Source of the DNA: Bradyrhizobium murdochi
GTDB lineage: Bacteria; Pseudomonadota; Alphaproteobacteria; Rhizobiales; Xanthobacteraceae
Assembly (NCBI RefSeq): GCF_000472965.1
Contig: NZ_AXAU01000002.1
Coordinates: 478,751 to 542,750, forward strand
DNA: 64,000 nucleotides
Direction of reading: 5' to 3'
Part shown: positions 53,366-62,667 of the stretch, in pieces
Layout of the letters: each line of letters starts with the position of its first letter
Position numbering within the stretch: position 1 is the stretch's first letter
Program-made: the position numbers and the translations under genes
Notes under the pieces: model-generated
What the model was told of the DNA's origin: nothing
Databases searched by the model: none
The model's input: only the letters and a program-made list of their open reading frames with translations

Positions 53366-53450
53366 CGTCATTGCGAGCGAAGCGAAGCAATCCATGACCC
53401 CACAAGCGGATAGATGGATTGCTTCGTTGCTTCGCTCCTCGCAATGACGG
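53366..53450. repeat. Palindromic repeat, CGTCATTGCGAG family, inside the kdp operon
   Basis: Outer arms CGTCATTGCGAGCGAAGCGA and the matching TCGCAATGACGG end form a long hairpin, with inner arms GCAATCCAT and ATGGATTGC. A second copy lies at 62560-62640. It sits between kdpB and kdpC, eight bases after the kdpB stop and 21 bases before the kdpC start, so it is transcribed with the operon. Confidence 0.88.
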
Positions 53451-53458
53451 TTGTGGTG

Positions 53459-55573
<2,115 letters not shown>

Positions 55574-55597
55574 GGACGTCACTCCTGACGGCTTCGA

Positions 55598-57301
55598 TCA
55601 GAACAAGGTGTTGGCGTTCATCGCCAGGTGCTCGACGATCGGCCCGAGCGCCAGCGCCGGGAAGAAGGTCAGGCCGCCGATGATCAGGATGACGCCGACG
55701 ACGAGGCCGACGAACAGGCCGCCGGTGGTCGGCAGCGTGCCGGCCGAGGGCGGGATCGATTTCTTGGCCGCAAGCGATCCCGCCATCGCCATTGCCGGCA
55801 CGATCATGAAGAAGCGGCCGACGAACATCGAACTGGCGAGTGTCAGATTGTAGAAGAAGGTATTGCCGGTCAGGCCGCCGAAGGCCGAGCCGTTATTGCC
55901 GGTCGCCGAGGTGAAGGCATAGAGCACTTCGGTAAAGCCATGCGGACCGGCATTGGCCATCGACGCCACCGCCGGAGGGAAGACGACCGCAACGGCCGTC
56001 CAGCCCAAAATCATCAGCGGCAGGATCAAGATCGCGAGCATTGCCATCTTGACCTCGCGCGCCTCGATCTTCTTGCCGACAAATTCCGGCGTACGGCCGA
56101 CCATCAGGCCGGCGACGAAGATCGCCAGCACGACGAACAGCAGCATACCGTACATGCCGGCGCCGACGCCGCCGACGATGATTTCGCCGAGTTGGATGTT
56201 GAGCAGCGGGATCATGCCGCCGAGCGCGGTGAAAGAGTCATGCATGGCATTGACCGCGCCGCAGGAGGCAGCGGTGGTAATGACCGCGAAGAGTGAGGAG
56301 GCGACGATGCCGAAGCGGACTTCCTTGCCTTCCATGTTGCCGCCGGTCAGTTGGAGCGCATTGAGCGTCGAGGTGCCGTTGGCTTCGGCCCAATAGGTGA
56401 CGGCGACGCCGGCAAGGAAGAGAACGCCCATTACGCCGAGGATCGCCCACCCCTGCCGCTGGTTGCCGACCATCCGGCCGAACACGTTGGTCAGCGCCGC
56501 GCCGAGCGCAAAGATCGAGATCATCTGCACGAAGTTCGACAGTGCGGTGGGGTTTTCAAAGGGATGTGAGGCATTGGCATTGAAGAAGCCGCCGCCATTG
56601 GTGCCGAGCATTTTGATAGCAACCTGCGAAGCGACAGGGCCGACCGCAATGGTCTGCTTGCCGCCTTCCAGCGTCGTGGCCTCGACGTAGGCGCCAAGCG
56701 TCTGCGGCATGCCCTGCCACACCAGGAACAGCGCGTAGACGATGCAGATCGGCAGCAGCACATAGAGAGTGCAACGCGTCACATCGATCCAGAAGTTGCC
56801 GATGGTGCGCATCGAAGAACGGGAAAAGCCGCGGATCAGCGCCACTGCGAGCGCGATGCCGGTCGCCGCCGACAGGAAATTCTGATGCGTCAGGCCCACC
56901 ATCTGCGTCAGGTACGACAGCGTGCTTTCGCCGCCGTAGTTCTGCCAGTTGGTGTTGGTGATGAAGGAGATCGCGGTGTTGAAGGACAAATCCTGGGCGA
57001 CGGCGGATTGCCCCGCGGGGTTGAACGGCAGCAGCGCCTGCAGCCGCATCAGGCCGTAGATGATGAGGAAGCCGCCGACATGGAACAGCAACATCGCGAC
57101 CGTATAGGTCAGCCAATGCTGCTCGCGCTTTTCATCGACGCCGCCGATCCAGTACAGGGCGCTTTCGACAGGCCGCAGGACGGGCGAGAGAAACGTACGC
57201 TCGCCGTTGAAGACCTTCGTCATGTACCAGCCGAGCGGCTTCACGAGCGCGACGATGATGGCGCAGTACAGAACAATCTGAAACCAGCCGATGGGGGTCA
57301 T
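55598..57301 (-). CDS. kdpA: KdpA, potassium-binding and translocating subunit
   Basis: A 567-residue channel-like membrane protein of the superfamily of K+ transporters, with about ten helices and four degenerate selectivity filter loops. Visible filter or loop segments are [50 protein letters not shown] and [12 protein letters not shown]. It starts at ATG 57301 with AAAGGAC upstream and is followed by kdpB. Together with KdpF, B and C it forms the high-affinity K+ pump in the inner membrane. Confidence 0.95.
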   Translation of the reverse strand: MTPIGWFQIVLYCAIIVALVKPLGWYMTKVFNGERTFLSPVLRPVESALYWIGGVDEKREQHWLTYTVAMLLFHVGGFLIIYGLMRLQALLPFNPAGQSAVAQDLSFNTAISFITNTNWQNYGGESTLSYLTQMVGLTHQNFLSAATGIALAVALIRGFSRSSMRTIGNFWIDVTRCTLYVLLPICIVYALFLVWQGMPQTLGAYVEATTLEGGKQTIAVGPVASQVAIKMLGTNGGGFFNANASHPFENPTALSNFVQMISIFALGAALTNVFGRMVGNQRQGWAILGVMGVLFLAGVAVTYWAEANGTSTLNALQLTGGNMEGKEVRFGIVASSLFAVITTAASCGAVNAMHDSFTALGGMIPLLNIQLGEIIVGGVGAGMYGMLLFVVLAIFVAGLMVGRTPEFVGKKIEAREVKMAMLAILILPLMILGWTAVAVVFPPAVASMANAGPHGFTEVLYAFTSATGNNGSAFGGLTGNTFFYNLTLASSMFVGRFFMIVPAMAMAGSLAAKKSIPPSAGTLPTTGGLFVGLVVGVILIIGGLTFFPALALGPIVEHLAMNANTLF

Positions 57302-57318
57302 GGGAAAAGTCCTTTAGA

Positions 57319-57408
57319 TTACCTTGCAGGCAGCAGCACGCGCAGAAGCACGATGAGTAGCGCCGCGGTCGCAAGGAATGCGAGCACAACGGCGGCGAGC
57401 GTAGTCAT
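57319..57408 (-). CDS. 29-residue single-helix micro-protein between kdpF and kdpA
   Basis: A 30-codon frame (ATG 57408, TAA 57319-57321) encodes MTTLAAVVLAFLATAALLIV followed by LLRVLLPAR: one hydrophobic helix with a basic end, the same length as KdpF. GAGGG stands just before the ATG. It lies between kdpF (7 bases upstream) and kdpA (17 bases downstream) in the same orientation. I know no name for it. It may be a second KdpF-like stabiliser of the pump, or an independent small membrane protein. Confidence 0.6.
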   Translation of the reverse strand: MTTLAAVVLAFLATAALLIVLLRVLLPAR

Positions 57409-57415
57409 GGCGCCC

Positions 57416-57505
57416 TCAGAACCGCTCGGGGCGCAGCAGCGCGTAAGTCAGGTAAAGCAGCAGGCCAAGCGAGACGAGGCCGGCGAGTGAATAGTCGAAG
57501 ATCAT
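57416..57505 (-). CDS. kdpF: KdpF, small subunit of the potassium pump
   Basis: A 29-residue peptide (MIFDYSLAGLVSLGLLLYLT, then YALLRPERF). The pattern of one membrane helix ending in LLYLTYALLRPERF is diagnostic of KdpF, which packs against KdpA and stabilises the complex. GGGAGAG precedes the ATG at 57505. It lies in the expected place, ahead of kdpA, though separated from it by one more micro-ORF. Confidence 0.88.
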   Translation of the reverse strand: MIFDYSLAGLVSLGLLLYLTYALLRPERF

Positions 57506-57517
57506 GGCCGCTCTCCC

Positions 57518-57601
57518 TCAAAGCCGTTCGCAGGCATACGCGTAACCAATGCCTGCCATGAAGAAACCAAGGGCGAGCGCCAATATGACAATGTCCAGCA
57601 T
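57518..57601 (-). CDS. 27-residue single-helix micro-protein ahead of kdpF
   Basis: A 28-codon frame (ATG 57601, TGA 57518-57520) encodes MLDIVILALALGFFMAGIGY followed by AYACERL. It has AGGAA seven bases upstream and ends 12 bases before kdpF. The pattern of a single helix ending in YAYACERL resembles small unnamed proteins seen upstream of kdp operons in other Proteobacteria, as far as I recall. It is probably the first cistron of the kdp operon. Function unknown. Confidence 0.65.
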   Translation of the reverse strand: MLDIVILALALGFFMAGIGYAYACERL

Positions 57602-57995
57602 GGGAATGTTCCTGTGCGACGTGCAACCGCAAGCTGAATGACGGCTAACGCGTTTGCCGGGCTGAGGTGCCACCGGGCGCATAGGTTTTCGAGACGGGAA
57701 GGATGGCGACGTTATAGGAATCTCATAAAAACGCGGCCCTCTTCCTTCTCCCTTGTGGGAGAAGGTGGCGCGCAGCGCCGGATGAGGGGTTCTCTCCGCG
57801 GAGAGAGACCCCTCACCCGTCTCAATCGCGCTTTGCGCGATTGATCCACCCTCTCCCACAAGGGGAGAGGGGGAAGAAAGGCCCTATGAAATCCCTATAT
57901 TTCCACCCCTCGCCTCCTCTCGTTTTCAAACGGCGATCTCGCCAATTTGGAGAGCGCGGTTGCCGTGACAGCCGCGCCACCAACGAGACAACGCC
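57602..57995. other. Divergent intergenic region between the kdp operon and the 57996 gene
   Basis: About 390 bases with no supported gene. It should hold the kdp promoter on the minus strand; an AT-rich island at 57711-57733 stands out from the GC-rich surroundings and is a reasonable place for it. I cannot identify a KdpE site. A large palindromic repeat occupies 57737-57876. Confidence 0.5.
57737..57876. repeat. Palindromic intergenic repeat, CTTCTCCCTTGTGGGAG family
   Basis: The outer arms CTCCCTTGTGGGAG and CTCTCCCACAAGGGGAGAG are near reverse complements; GAGGGGT and ACCCCTC form a middle stem, and CTCTCCGCGGAGAG a perfect 14-base core palindrome, with AATCGCGC/GCGCGATT as a side stem. 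The element is a large multi-hairpin repeat typical of bradyrhizobial intergenic DNA. It is the only copy here. Confidence 0.82.
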
Positions 57996-58463
57996 ATGTC
58001 ACTCCTTTTGGAACAGCAAGCTCCCGCCGAACTCGGCGATCGGCTGCGCGACGCCTGTTGCGTCACGGTCGAGTTCCTGTCCGATATTATCCACGCCACC
58101 TGCCGGCGCCTTCCATCAATGGATCGGAATTTCAAAAACGCCCGCATCGAGCGGCTGATCGAATCGCAGGCCTGGACCGACGCAGCGCTGGCGCTGATCG
58201 ATCTGGAGCTGCCGCAATGGCAGGTCCGCCGCCTCGCCTATGACGATGGCGAATGGTACTGCGCACTATCGCGCCAGCGCGAGCTGCCCGGGTGGCTTGA
58301 TCAATCGATCGAGGCCCGTCACGCCGACTTGGCATTAGCGATCCTGATCGCATACGTCGAGGCACAACGCGTCAGCGCGCTGTCGAGGCGGACCAGCGTC
58401 CCAAGTGTGCCGCGGGAAGCGAACCCGCAATATGAGCCGGTCCTCAGCGACAATTTCGCCTGA
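57996..58463 (+). CDS. Uncharacterised protein, 155 residues
   Basis: A soluble, mixed alpha/beta-looking protein. It begins MSLLLEQQAPAELGDRLRDA and has an acidic middle part, ALALIDLELPQWQVRRLAYD, followed by DGEWYCALSRQRELPGWLD, then a helix rich in Ala/Leu. Composition and codon use are like those of neighbouring genes, so I judge it real. No ribosome site is strong. It is the first of several small genes of unknown function. I do not recognise a family. Confidence 0.65.
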   Translation: MSLLLEQQAPAELGDRLRDACCVTVEFLSDIIHATCRRLPSMDRNFKNARIERLIESQAWTDAALALIDLELPQWQVRRLAYDDGEWYCALSRQRELPGWLDQSIEARHADLALAILIAYVEAQRVSALSRRTSVPSVPREANPQYEPVLSDNFA

Positions 58464-58475
58464 CGCGGGTCACCC

Positions 58476-58745
58476 TTGCAGCGCTGGCCGAACCTGCCGC
58501 GACGGTTGCGATCGACCCAGGTCCTGGTGCGATTTGGCTTCCGCCTGCTCGTGCCGATCGTCTTCGCCAGCTTCGCGAGCATTGGGCTGAACCGCAGCCT
58601 GATGGCGCTGTTCTGGATGGCCACACTCCTCTGCGGCGTGATCGCCGGCATTCGGCGAGAACCGCTCCTCGATCGCAATCTCAACCATTGGGACGAGATG
58701 GCGGCCTATGGCGCGCTATGCGCGCTGACCTGCACCCTCGCCTGA
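58476..58745 (+). CDS. Small membrane protein of unknown function
   Basis: An 89-residue frame with two likely membrane helices (LLVPIVFASFASIGL and LMALFWMATLLCGVIAG) after a basic N terminus, and a C-terminal part ending NHWDEMAAYGALCALTCTLA that may form a third. The only upstream start is TTG at 58476, which is weak; the true start could be later. It lies 12 bases after the preceding gene. Family not recognised. Confidence 0.5.
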   Translation: MQRWPNLPRRLRSTQVLVRFGFRLLVPIVFASFASIGLNRSLMALFWMATLLCGVIAGIRREPLLDRNLNHWDEMAAYGALCALTCTLA

Positions 58746-58866
58746 GTATCCCGACATCGGCAGCCTATGCCGCCCTTATGAGATCGCGCTCGCACTCCGC
58801 TGGAATTCATATCCACCCGCAAAGATATTGCGGGGGCGCCTATCTGTCTTGTGAAGGAATACCAAC

Positions 58867-59148
58867 GTGAAACTCGTCGAACCTCCATCGTACCGCGCCG
58901 CGTCAACCATCGTCTTTATCGGCCGCAACCGCCGCGGCCAGTGGGTGGCCCAGGAACAGAGCGGCCTCTATGGCGGCCTGTTCGTCAATCGCGCCCAGGC
59001 GCTCAAATACGCACTGTTCGAGAACGGGCATCATCCGGAAACGATCATCGAACTGTCGCGCGAGATCGAACTCAATATGACCGGCAGCGCTGCCCTGCCG
59101 GACATCATGCCGCCCGGGGCCATACCGACTCCTTCCGGAACCGCCTGA
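58867..59148 (+). CDS. Uncharacterised small protein, 93 residues
   Basis: A soluble protein with core TIVFIGRNRRGQWVAQEQSG, then LYGGLFVNRAQALKYALFEN and GHHPETIIELSREIELNM, and a proline-rich tail. The central part looks like a compact beta-beta-alpha unit in which RAQALKYAL is a helix. It starts with GTG 58867 after AAGGA. Six bases separate it from the broken dapA-like gene. I know no function; the clear start site and protein-like composition make it a likely real gene. Confidence 0.7.
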   Translation: MKLVEPPSYRAASTIVFIGRNRRGQWVAQEQSGLYGGLFVNRAQALKYALFENGHHPETIIELSREIELNMTGSAALPDIMPPGAIPTPSGTA

Positions 59149-59154
59149 ATCCCG

Positions 59155-60125
59155 ATGACCACGCATGTGAATCCGGCAAGCTGGCTTTCCGGCTACATTG
59201 CCGACCTCCCGACGCCGTTCGACGAACAAGCAGAGCTCGATCTCGGTGCCTTCGCCGCGTTGTGCGAGCGCCAGATCGATGCCGGCGCCTCGGCGATCGT
59301 AGTCGGCGAGACCGCCGGCGAGGCATCGACGCTGACGGCGGATGAAAAGGTCCGCCTCATTCGCTGCGCGGTCGGGACCGCGCGAGGCCGCGTCCGGGTC
59401 ATAGCGGGCGCGGGATCGAACTCGACCGATCGCGCCATCGAGTTGACGATGCGTGCCGAGGGCGCCGGCGCGGACGCCGTGTTGTCGGTCGCGCCCTATT
59501 ACAACAAGCCGATGCAGAACGGAATCATTGCGCATTTCCGCGCCATTGCCGCCTGCACTGCGCTCCCGATCATCCTGCACGACATTCCCGCGCGAACCGC
59601 CCGCCCGCTGGCGGACGAGACAATTGCCGCTCTGGCGCGCGGTCCAAACAGTTTGTGGGTTTGAGAGATGCGACAGGTGACGTGTCCCGCCCGATGCGCC
59701 TGAGCTCGCTTGTGCGACCCGGCTTTCGCCTCCTGTCCGGCGACGACCGCACCGCCTTTGGCTTCACTGCCAGCGGCGGCGATGGCTGTGTTTCGCTGCT
59801 TTCGAATATCGCGCCGGATACCTGCCGGATCATCTTTTCGAACCTGAGGCTGGGCCGGCTGCAATCAGCGCGACAGTTGCAAGAGCGTCTCGGCCCACTG
59901 GAGGCTTGTCTGTCGAAGGACGTTCCGGCGGCCCTGAAACATGCGCTGTGCCTGCTCGGATTGATGCAACCCAACACACGTTTGCCGATTATGGAACTGG
60001 ATGATGCCGATAAAGCGAGGGTGGCACGCGCGCTCGCCTCCGTCTCCGATGAAGGCTTGATTGGGACCCGCGAAGGCGTGATGTCGTTTTCGCATGGGCG
60101 AACTTCGGTCGAGCCGCTGCAATGA
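59155..60125 (+). pseudogene. Frameshifted, catalytically degenerate DapA-family gene
   Basis: The first part (59155-59664, 169 codons) reads as an N-terminal dihydrodipicolinate synthase/N-acetylneuraminate lyase barrel (ADLPTPFDEQAELDL, VVGETAGEASTLT, VAPYYNKPMQNG, HDIPARTA). It stops at TGA 59662, and the sequence resumes one frame over (from about 59655) with VGLRDATGDVSRP and continues to 60125. One base seems to be missing near 59654. The Schiff-base lysine of this family, normally in GLKDATGD, is arginine, and the catalytic tyrosine expected in the YN-P-RT motif is histidine. Even with the frame restored it should lack aldolase activity. A sequencing error could explain the frameshift but not the replaced residues. 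Confidence 0.8.
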
Positions 60126-60547
60126 GCACGGGAGTATCGACTGAACCGCATGAGCGGACGCTGCGCGCGTGGCACCTAGCGATTTTGCGGTTTGCGGTCA
60201 CCCTCGACGATACCGATCGCCTCAACGTTCTGGCAATCGCGCAGGAGATCGATCGGATGGGCCGGAAGGATCGCGAAGGCGCGTTCCACTTCTTCAGGAG
60301 AACAAGTGCAAAGCTCTGCCTGGCAATCCTGGGCCGTGGCGAGACGGGGTCTGCGATTTTGCGCCGTTATCTTGCGCAGATCGCTGAGCCCCGATTGAAG
60401 CAGGCATTCGCAGCCGCGGTAGGCATACGTGAGCCGGACGCTGCGCCGGCGAAGCGACGCCCGAAACAGGATCAGGATCTGTTCAGGGGTCTGCCGTCAC
60501 GCAACGTCCAAGCCTCAGGGAAACACGAGCCCAAGCCCGCTTTATGA
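60122..60547 (+). CDS. Uncharacterised protein, 141 residues
   Basis: A helical, soluble protein (RAWHLAILRFAVTLDDTDRL, IAQEIDRMGRKDREGAFHFF, GETGSAILRRYLAQI) with a basic, disordered-looking tail. The ATG at 60122 overlaps the stop of the dapA-like gene by four bases, implying translational coupling with its downstream half. I recognise no family. Its dependence on a frameshifted upstream gene makes expression uncertain. Confidence 0.6.
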   Translation: MSTGVSTEPHERTLRAWHLAILRFAVTLDDTDRLNVLAIAQEIDRMGRKDREGAFHFFRRTSAKLCLAILGRGETGSAILRRYLAQIAEPRLKQAFAAAVGIREPDAAPAKRRPKQDQDLFRGLPSRNVQASGKHEPKPAL

Positions 60548-60659
60548 TTCTCCTATGCGACGCCACGGCCGAACCTCTCGCATTCCTATGGGCCCGCGAT
60601 ACATCATCGGCCTTAACGAAGCAGCATTCGCTGCGATCAGCCGATAAAGGATTCCGGGT

Positions 60660-60857
60660 ATGTCGACGTTGACGCACTCCGAAGATTCGATTCATTCGCC
60701 CGAAAGGCGGACCATCAAAACTGGCGCGACCAGAATACATTTGCCGACAGTCAGGCAGTTTTGCTTTGGCGCGCTTGCGATACTTTCAGCGGGAGGACTG
60801 CTTGTCGGACTGATCGCGCTAAGGACTGCGATTTACTTCTCGCGTTTCCACTATTGA
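60660..60857 (+). CDS. Small single-helix membrane protein
   Basis: A 65-residue frame with a polar N terminus (MSTLTHSEDSIHSPERRTIK) and one hydrophobic helix, FCFGALAILSAGGLLVGLIAL, near the C terminus, ending RFHY. AAAGGA lies eight to nine bases upstream of the ATG. It stands alone in a 340-base space between the preceding gene and the minus-strand pair. Function unknown. Confidence 0.55.
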   Translation: MSTLTHSEDSIHSPERRTIKTGATRIHLPTVRQFCFGALAILSAGGLLVGLIALRTAIYFSRFHY

Positions 60858-60888
60858 TCCGCTCAACACTGTGGAGTTCGCGAAGGTT

Positions 60889-61062
60889 TCAGCTCCGCCC
60901 GTGCTTTGCTCGCCACGCTGGTCCGGGACCACGCACGTAGTGGGCTTCTGGGCGATAGGCCCTGACCGGCTCGTTACCAAGCTTGCCGAGCCAGTTCAGC
61001 AGGAAGCGGGTTAACGCACCCAACAACGAGGGCACATTCGATATGGATTGTGATTGTCGCAT
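60889..61062 (-). CDS. Uncharacterised 57-residue protein
   Basis: A small frame beginning MRQSQSISNVPSLLGALTRF, then LLNWLGKLGNEPVRAYRPEA and HYVRGPGPAWRAKHGRS. The first half is an amphipathic or membrane-associated helix and the second half is basic and Gly/Pro-rich. The ATG at 61062 has AGGAG seven bases upstream, better than an in-frame start at 61083. It follows the next upstream frame with one base between stop and start, so the two form an operon. Confidence 0.65.
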   Translation of the reverse strand: MRQSQSISNVPSLLGALTRFLLNWLGKLGNEPVRAYRPEAHYVRGPGPAWRAKHGRS

Positions 61063-61063
61063 G

Positions 61064-61285
61064 TCAGAACTCCTTCTTCTCACCGAGATACGGCGGACGT
61101 GCGTCCAGTTTCGCGCGGGTTTCGGCGCGCAGCCGGAGCTCGTTGCGCAGACGCCGGATCCTTGCGGCGGCGATCGCGCGATGGATATTCTTCAACGCGG
61201 TCCGCAGGCGACGGACCACACGGCCAGCGGAAAGGTCTGCAGCCGAACCGCGCCACCGGCCGTGGTGCGGATGGAAACGCGTCAT
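61064..61285 (-). CDS. Uncharacterised basic 73-residue protein
   Basis: A strongly basic helical protein: MTRFHPHHGRWRGSAADLSA, a long Arg/Ala-rich helix containing IHRAIAAARIRRLRNELRLR, and an end of ARPPYLGEKKEF. The helix could bind nucleic acid or form a coiled coil. GGAAAG lies seven bases before ATG 61285; longer readings upstream have no start signal. It is the first gene of a two-gene minus-strand unit. I recognise no characterised family. Confidence 0.6.
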   Translation of the reverse strand: MTRFHPHHGRWRGSAADLSAGRVVRRLRTALKNIHRAIAAARIRRLRNELRLRAETRAKLDARPPYLGEKKEF

Positions 61286-61420
61286 GTTCAGTCTTTCCAA
61301 TGCCGGCACGAAGCGCGTGCCGCGTGACCGAACATGCGCAGACGGGCGTAGGATATCGAGAGGCCCGGCGGGCCTTTGGCATAGGCGGAGCATAAAGATG
61401 GGCCGGTTGCAGTACTCGCC

Positions 61421-61445
61421 GGAACAACGTCGTCCCGGCCGCATT
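61421..61445 (+). promoter_or_regulatory. Weak EcfG-like promoter ahead of corA
   Basis: GGAAC (61421-61425) is followed after 16 bases by CATT (61442-61445), one base from the CGTT consensus and identical to the -10 seen ahead of prkA. It would start transcription about 70 bases before the corA ATG. One core mismatch keeps this at low confidence. Confidence 0.25.
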
Positions 61446-61524
61446 GACCACGGATTCTGTGGTGCTAGCCTCTATCGAAACGACGCCGCGAAGCAAAGTT
61501 CGGCAGCAATCGAGGGCGGAAGCC

Positions 61525-62541
61525 ATGAACGTCGCATCGCCAGGCATCATCAAAACCGAACCGGCCACCTCCGACGGCGTGGTAGCGGCGGGCGTCTATG
61601 TCGAGGGCCGGCGCGTCGCCAACATCGCCATCGATGAAGCATCGAGCTGGCGCAGCAAGCCCGACCACGTGGTCTGGATAGGTCTGCATGAACCTGATAT
61701 CGCCGTGCTGCGCCGCGTACAGCGGCAGTTTGAGCTGCATGACCTTGCGATCGAGGATGCGGATCACGCCCATCAGCGACCGAAGATCGAGCAGTATGGC
61801 GACGCACTGTTCATCGTGGCGCGCACCGCGCAACTCGAGGGCGACAGCACCGCGTTCGGCGAGACCCATCTGTTCGTCGGAGAAGGATACATCGTCTCAG
61901 TGCGCCATGGTGCCTCGACGTCGTACAAGGCGGTTCGCGAGCGTTGCGAGAGTTGTCCGCGCGCCCTCGCCCGCGGCGAAGATTACATCCTCTACGCCAT
62001 TCTCGATTTCATCGTCGACAATTATTCCCCGGTGCTCGAGACCATTCAGGAAGAAGTCGAGGCGATGGAGGAGCAGGTGCTTGCAAGCGCGATGACGCGG
62101 ACGCAGATCGAGCGGCTATATCTGTTGCGACGCGACCTGTTGCGCCTGCGCAATGCCGTCGGCCCATTGGTCGAAGTCTGCCGCCGGCTCGAGCACGACA
62201 ATTTGCCGATGGTGCGGCCGACGATGCGGCCGCTGTTCCGCGATGTTACCGATCATGTCCGGACGGTGCAGGAGCGGATCGATTCGCTTCGCGAAGTGCT
62301 GGCGTTTGCCTTTGAGGCGAGCCTGCTGGTCGGCCAGGCGCAAGAGACGGCCGTGTCCAAGAAGCTCGCGTCATGGCTCGCCATTATCGCGGTCCCGACC
62401 GCGATCGCCGGCATCTACGGCATGAACTTCAAGCACATGCCGGAGCTGGAGTGGGAGTACGGTTATTTCACCGTGGTCGGCATCGTCCTGCTCGTATGCG
62501 CAGGATTGTTCTGGCGCTTCCGCCGCGCCGGCTGGCTATAG
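61525..62541 (+). CDS. corA: CorA-family magnesium/cobalt transporter
   Basis: A 338-residue CorA-type channel: a large N-terminal cytoplasmic domain (VWIGLHEPDIAVLRRVQRQF, IEDADHAHQRPKIEQYGDAL) and two C-terminal membrane helices with the diagnostic loop YGMNFKHMPEL. Family members form pentamers importing Mg2+ or Co2+; some export Zn2+. I place the start at ATG 61525 (MNVASPGIIKTE), because GGGCGGA lies upstream; an in-frame start at 61444 would add 27 residues without a ribosome site. It converges on the formate dehydrogenase gene. Confidence 0.9.
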   Translation: MNVASPGIIKTEPATSDGVVAAGVYVEGRRVANIAIDEASSWRSKPDHVVWIGLHEPDIAVLRRVQRQFELHDLAIEDADHAHQRPKIEQYGDALFIVARTAQLEGDSTAFGETHLFVGEGYIVSVRHGASTSYKAVRERCESCPRALARGEDYILYAILDFIVDNYSPVLETIQEEVEAMEEQVLASAMTRTQIERLYLLRRDLLRLRNAVGPLVEVCRRLEHDNLPMVRPTMRPLFRDVTDHVRTVQERIDSLREVLAFAFEASLLVGQAQETAVSKKLASWLAIIAVPTAIAGIYGMNFKHMPELEWEYGYFTVVGIVLLVCAGLFWRFRRAGWL

Positions 62542-62559
62542 CGGTTTCATGACTCGCCT

Positions 62560-62640
62560 CGTCATTGCGAGGAGCAAAGCGACGAAGCAATCCGTTCTTT
62601 CTTTTTGCGGCGGCATGGATTGCTTCGCTCGCAATGACGG
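62560..62640. repeat. Palindromic repeat, CGTCATTGCGAG family
   Basis: Outer arms CGTCATTGCGAG and CTCGCAATGACG frame inner arms GAAGCAATCC and GGATTGCTTC. It is the second copy of the element at 53366-53450. Here it fills the gap between the convergent corA and formate dehydrogenase genes. Confidence 0.88.
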
Positions 62641-62667
62641 CTCCACGCCAAATGCGTTACACTCCAC

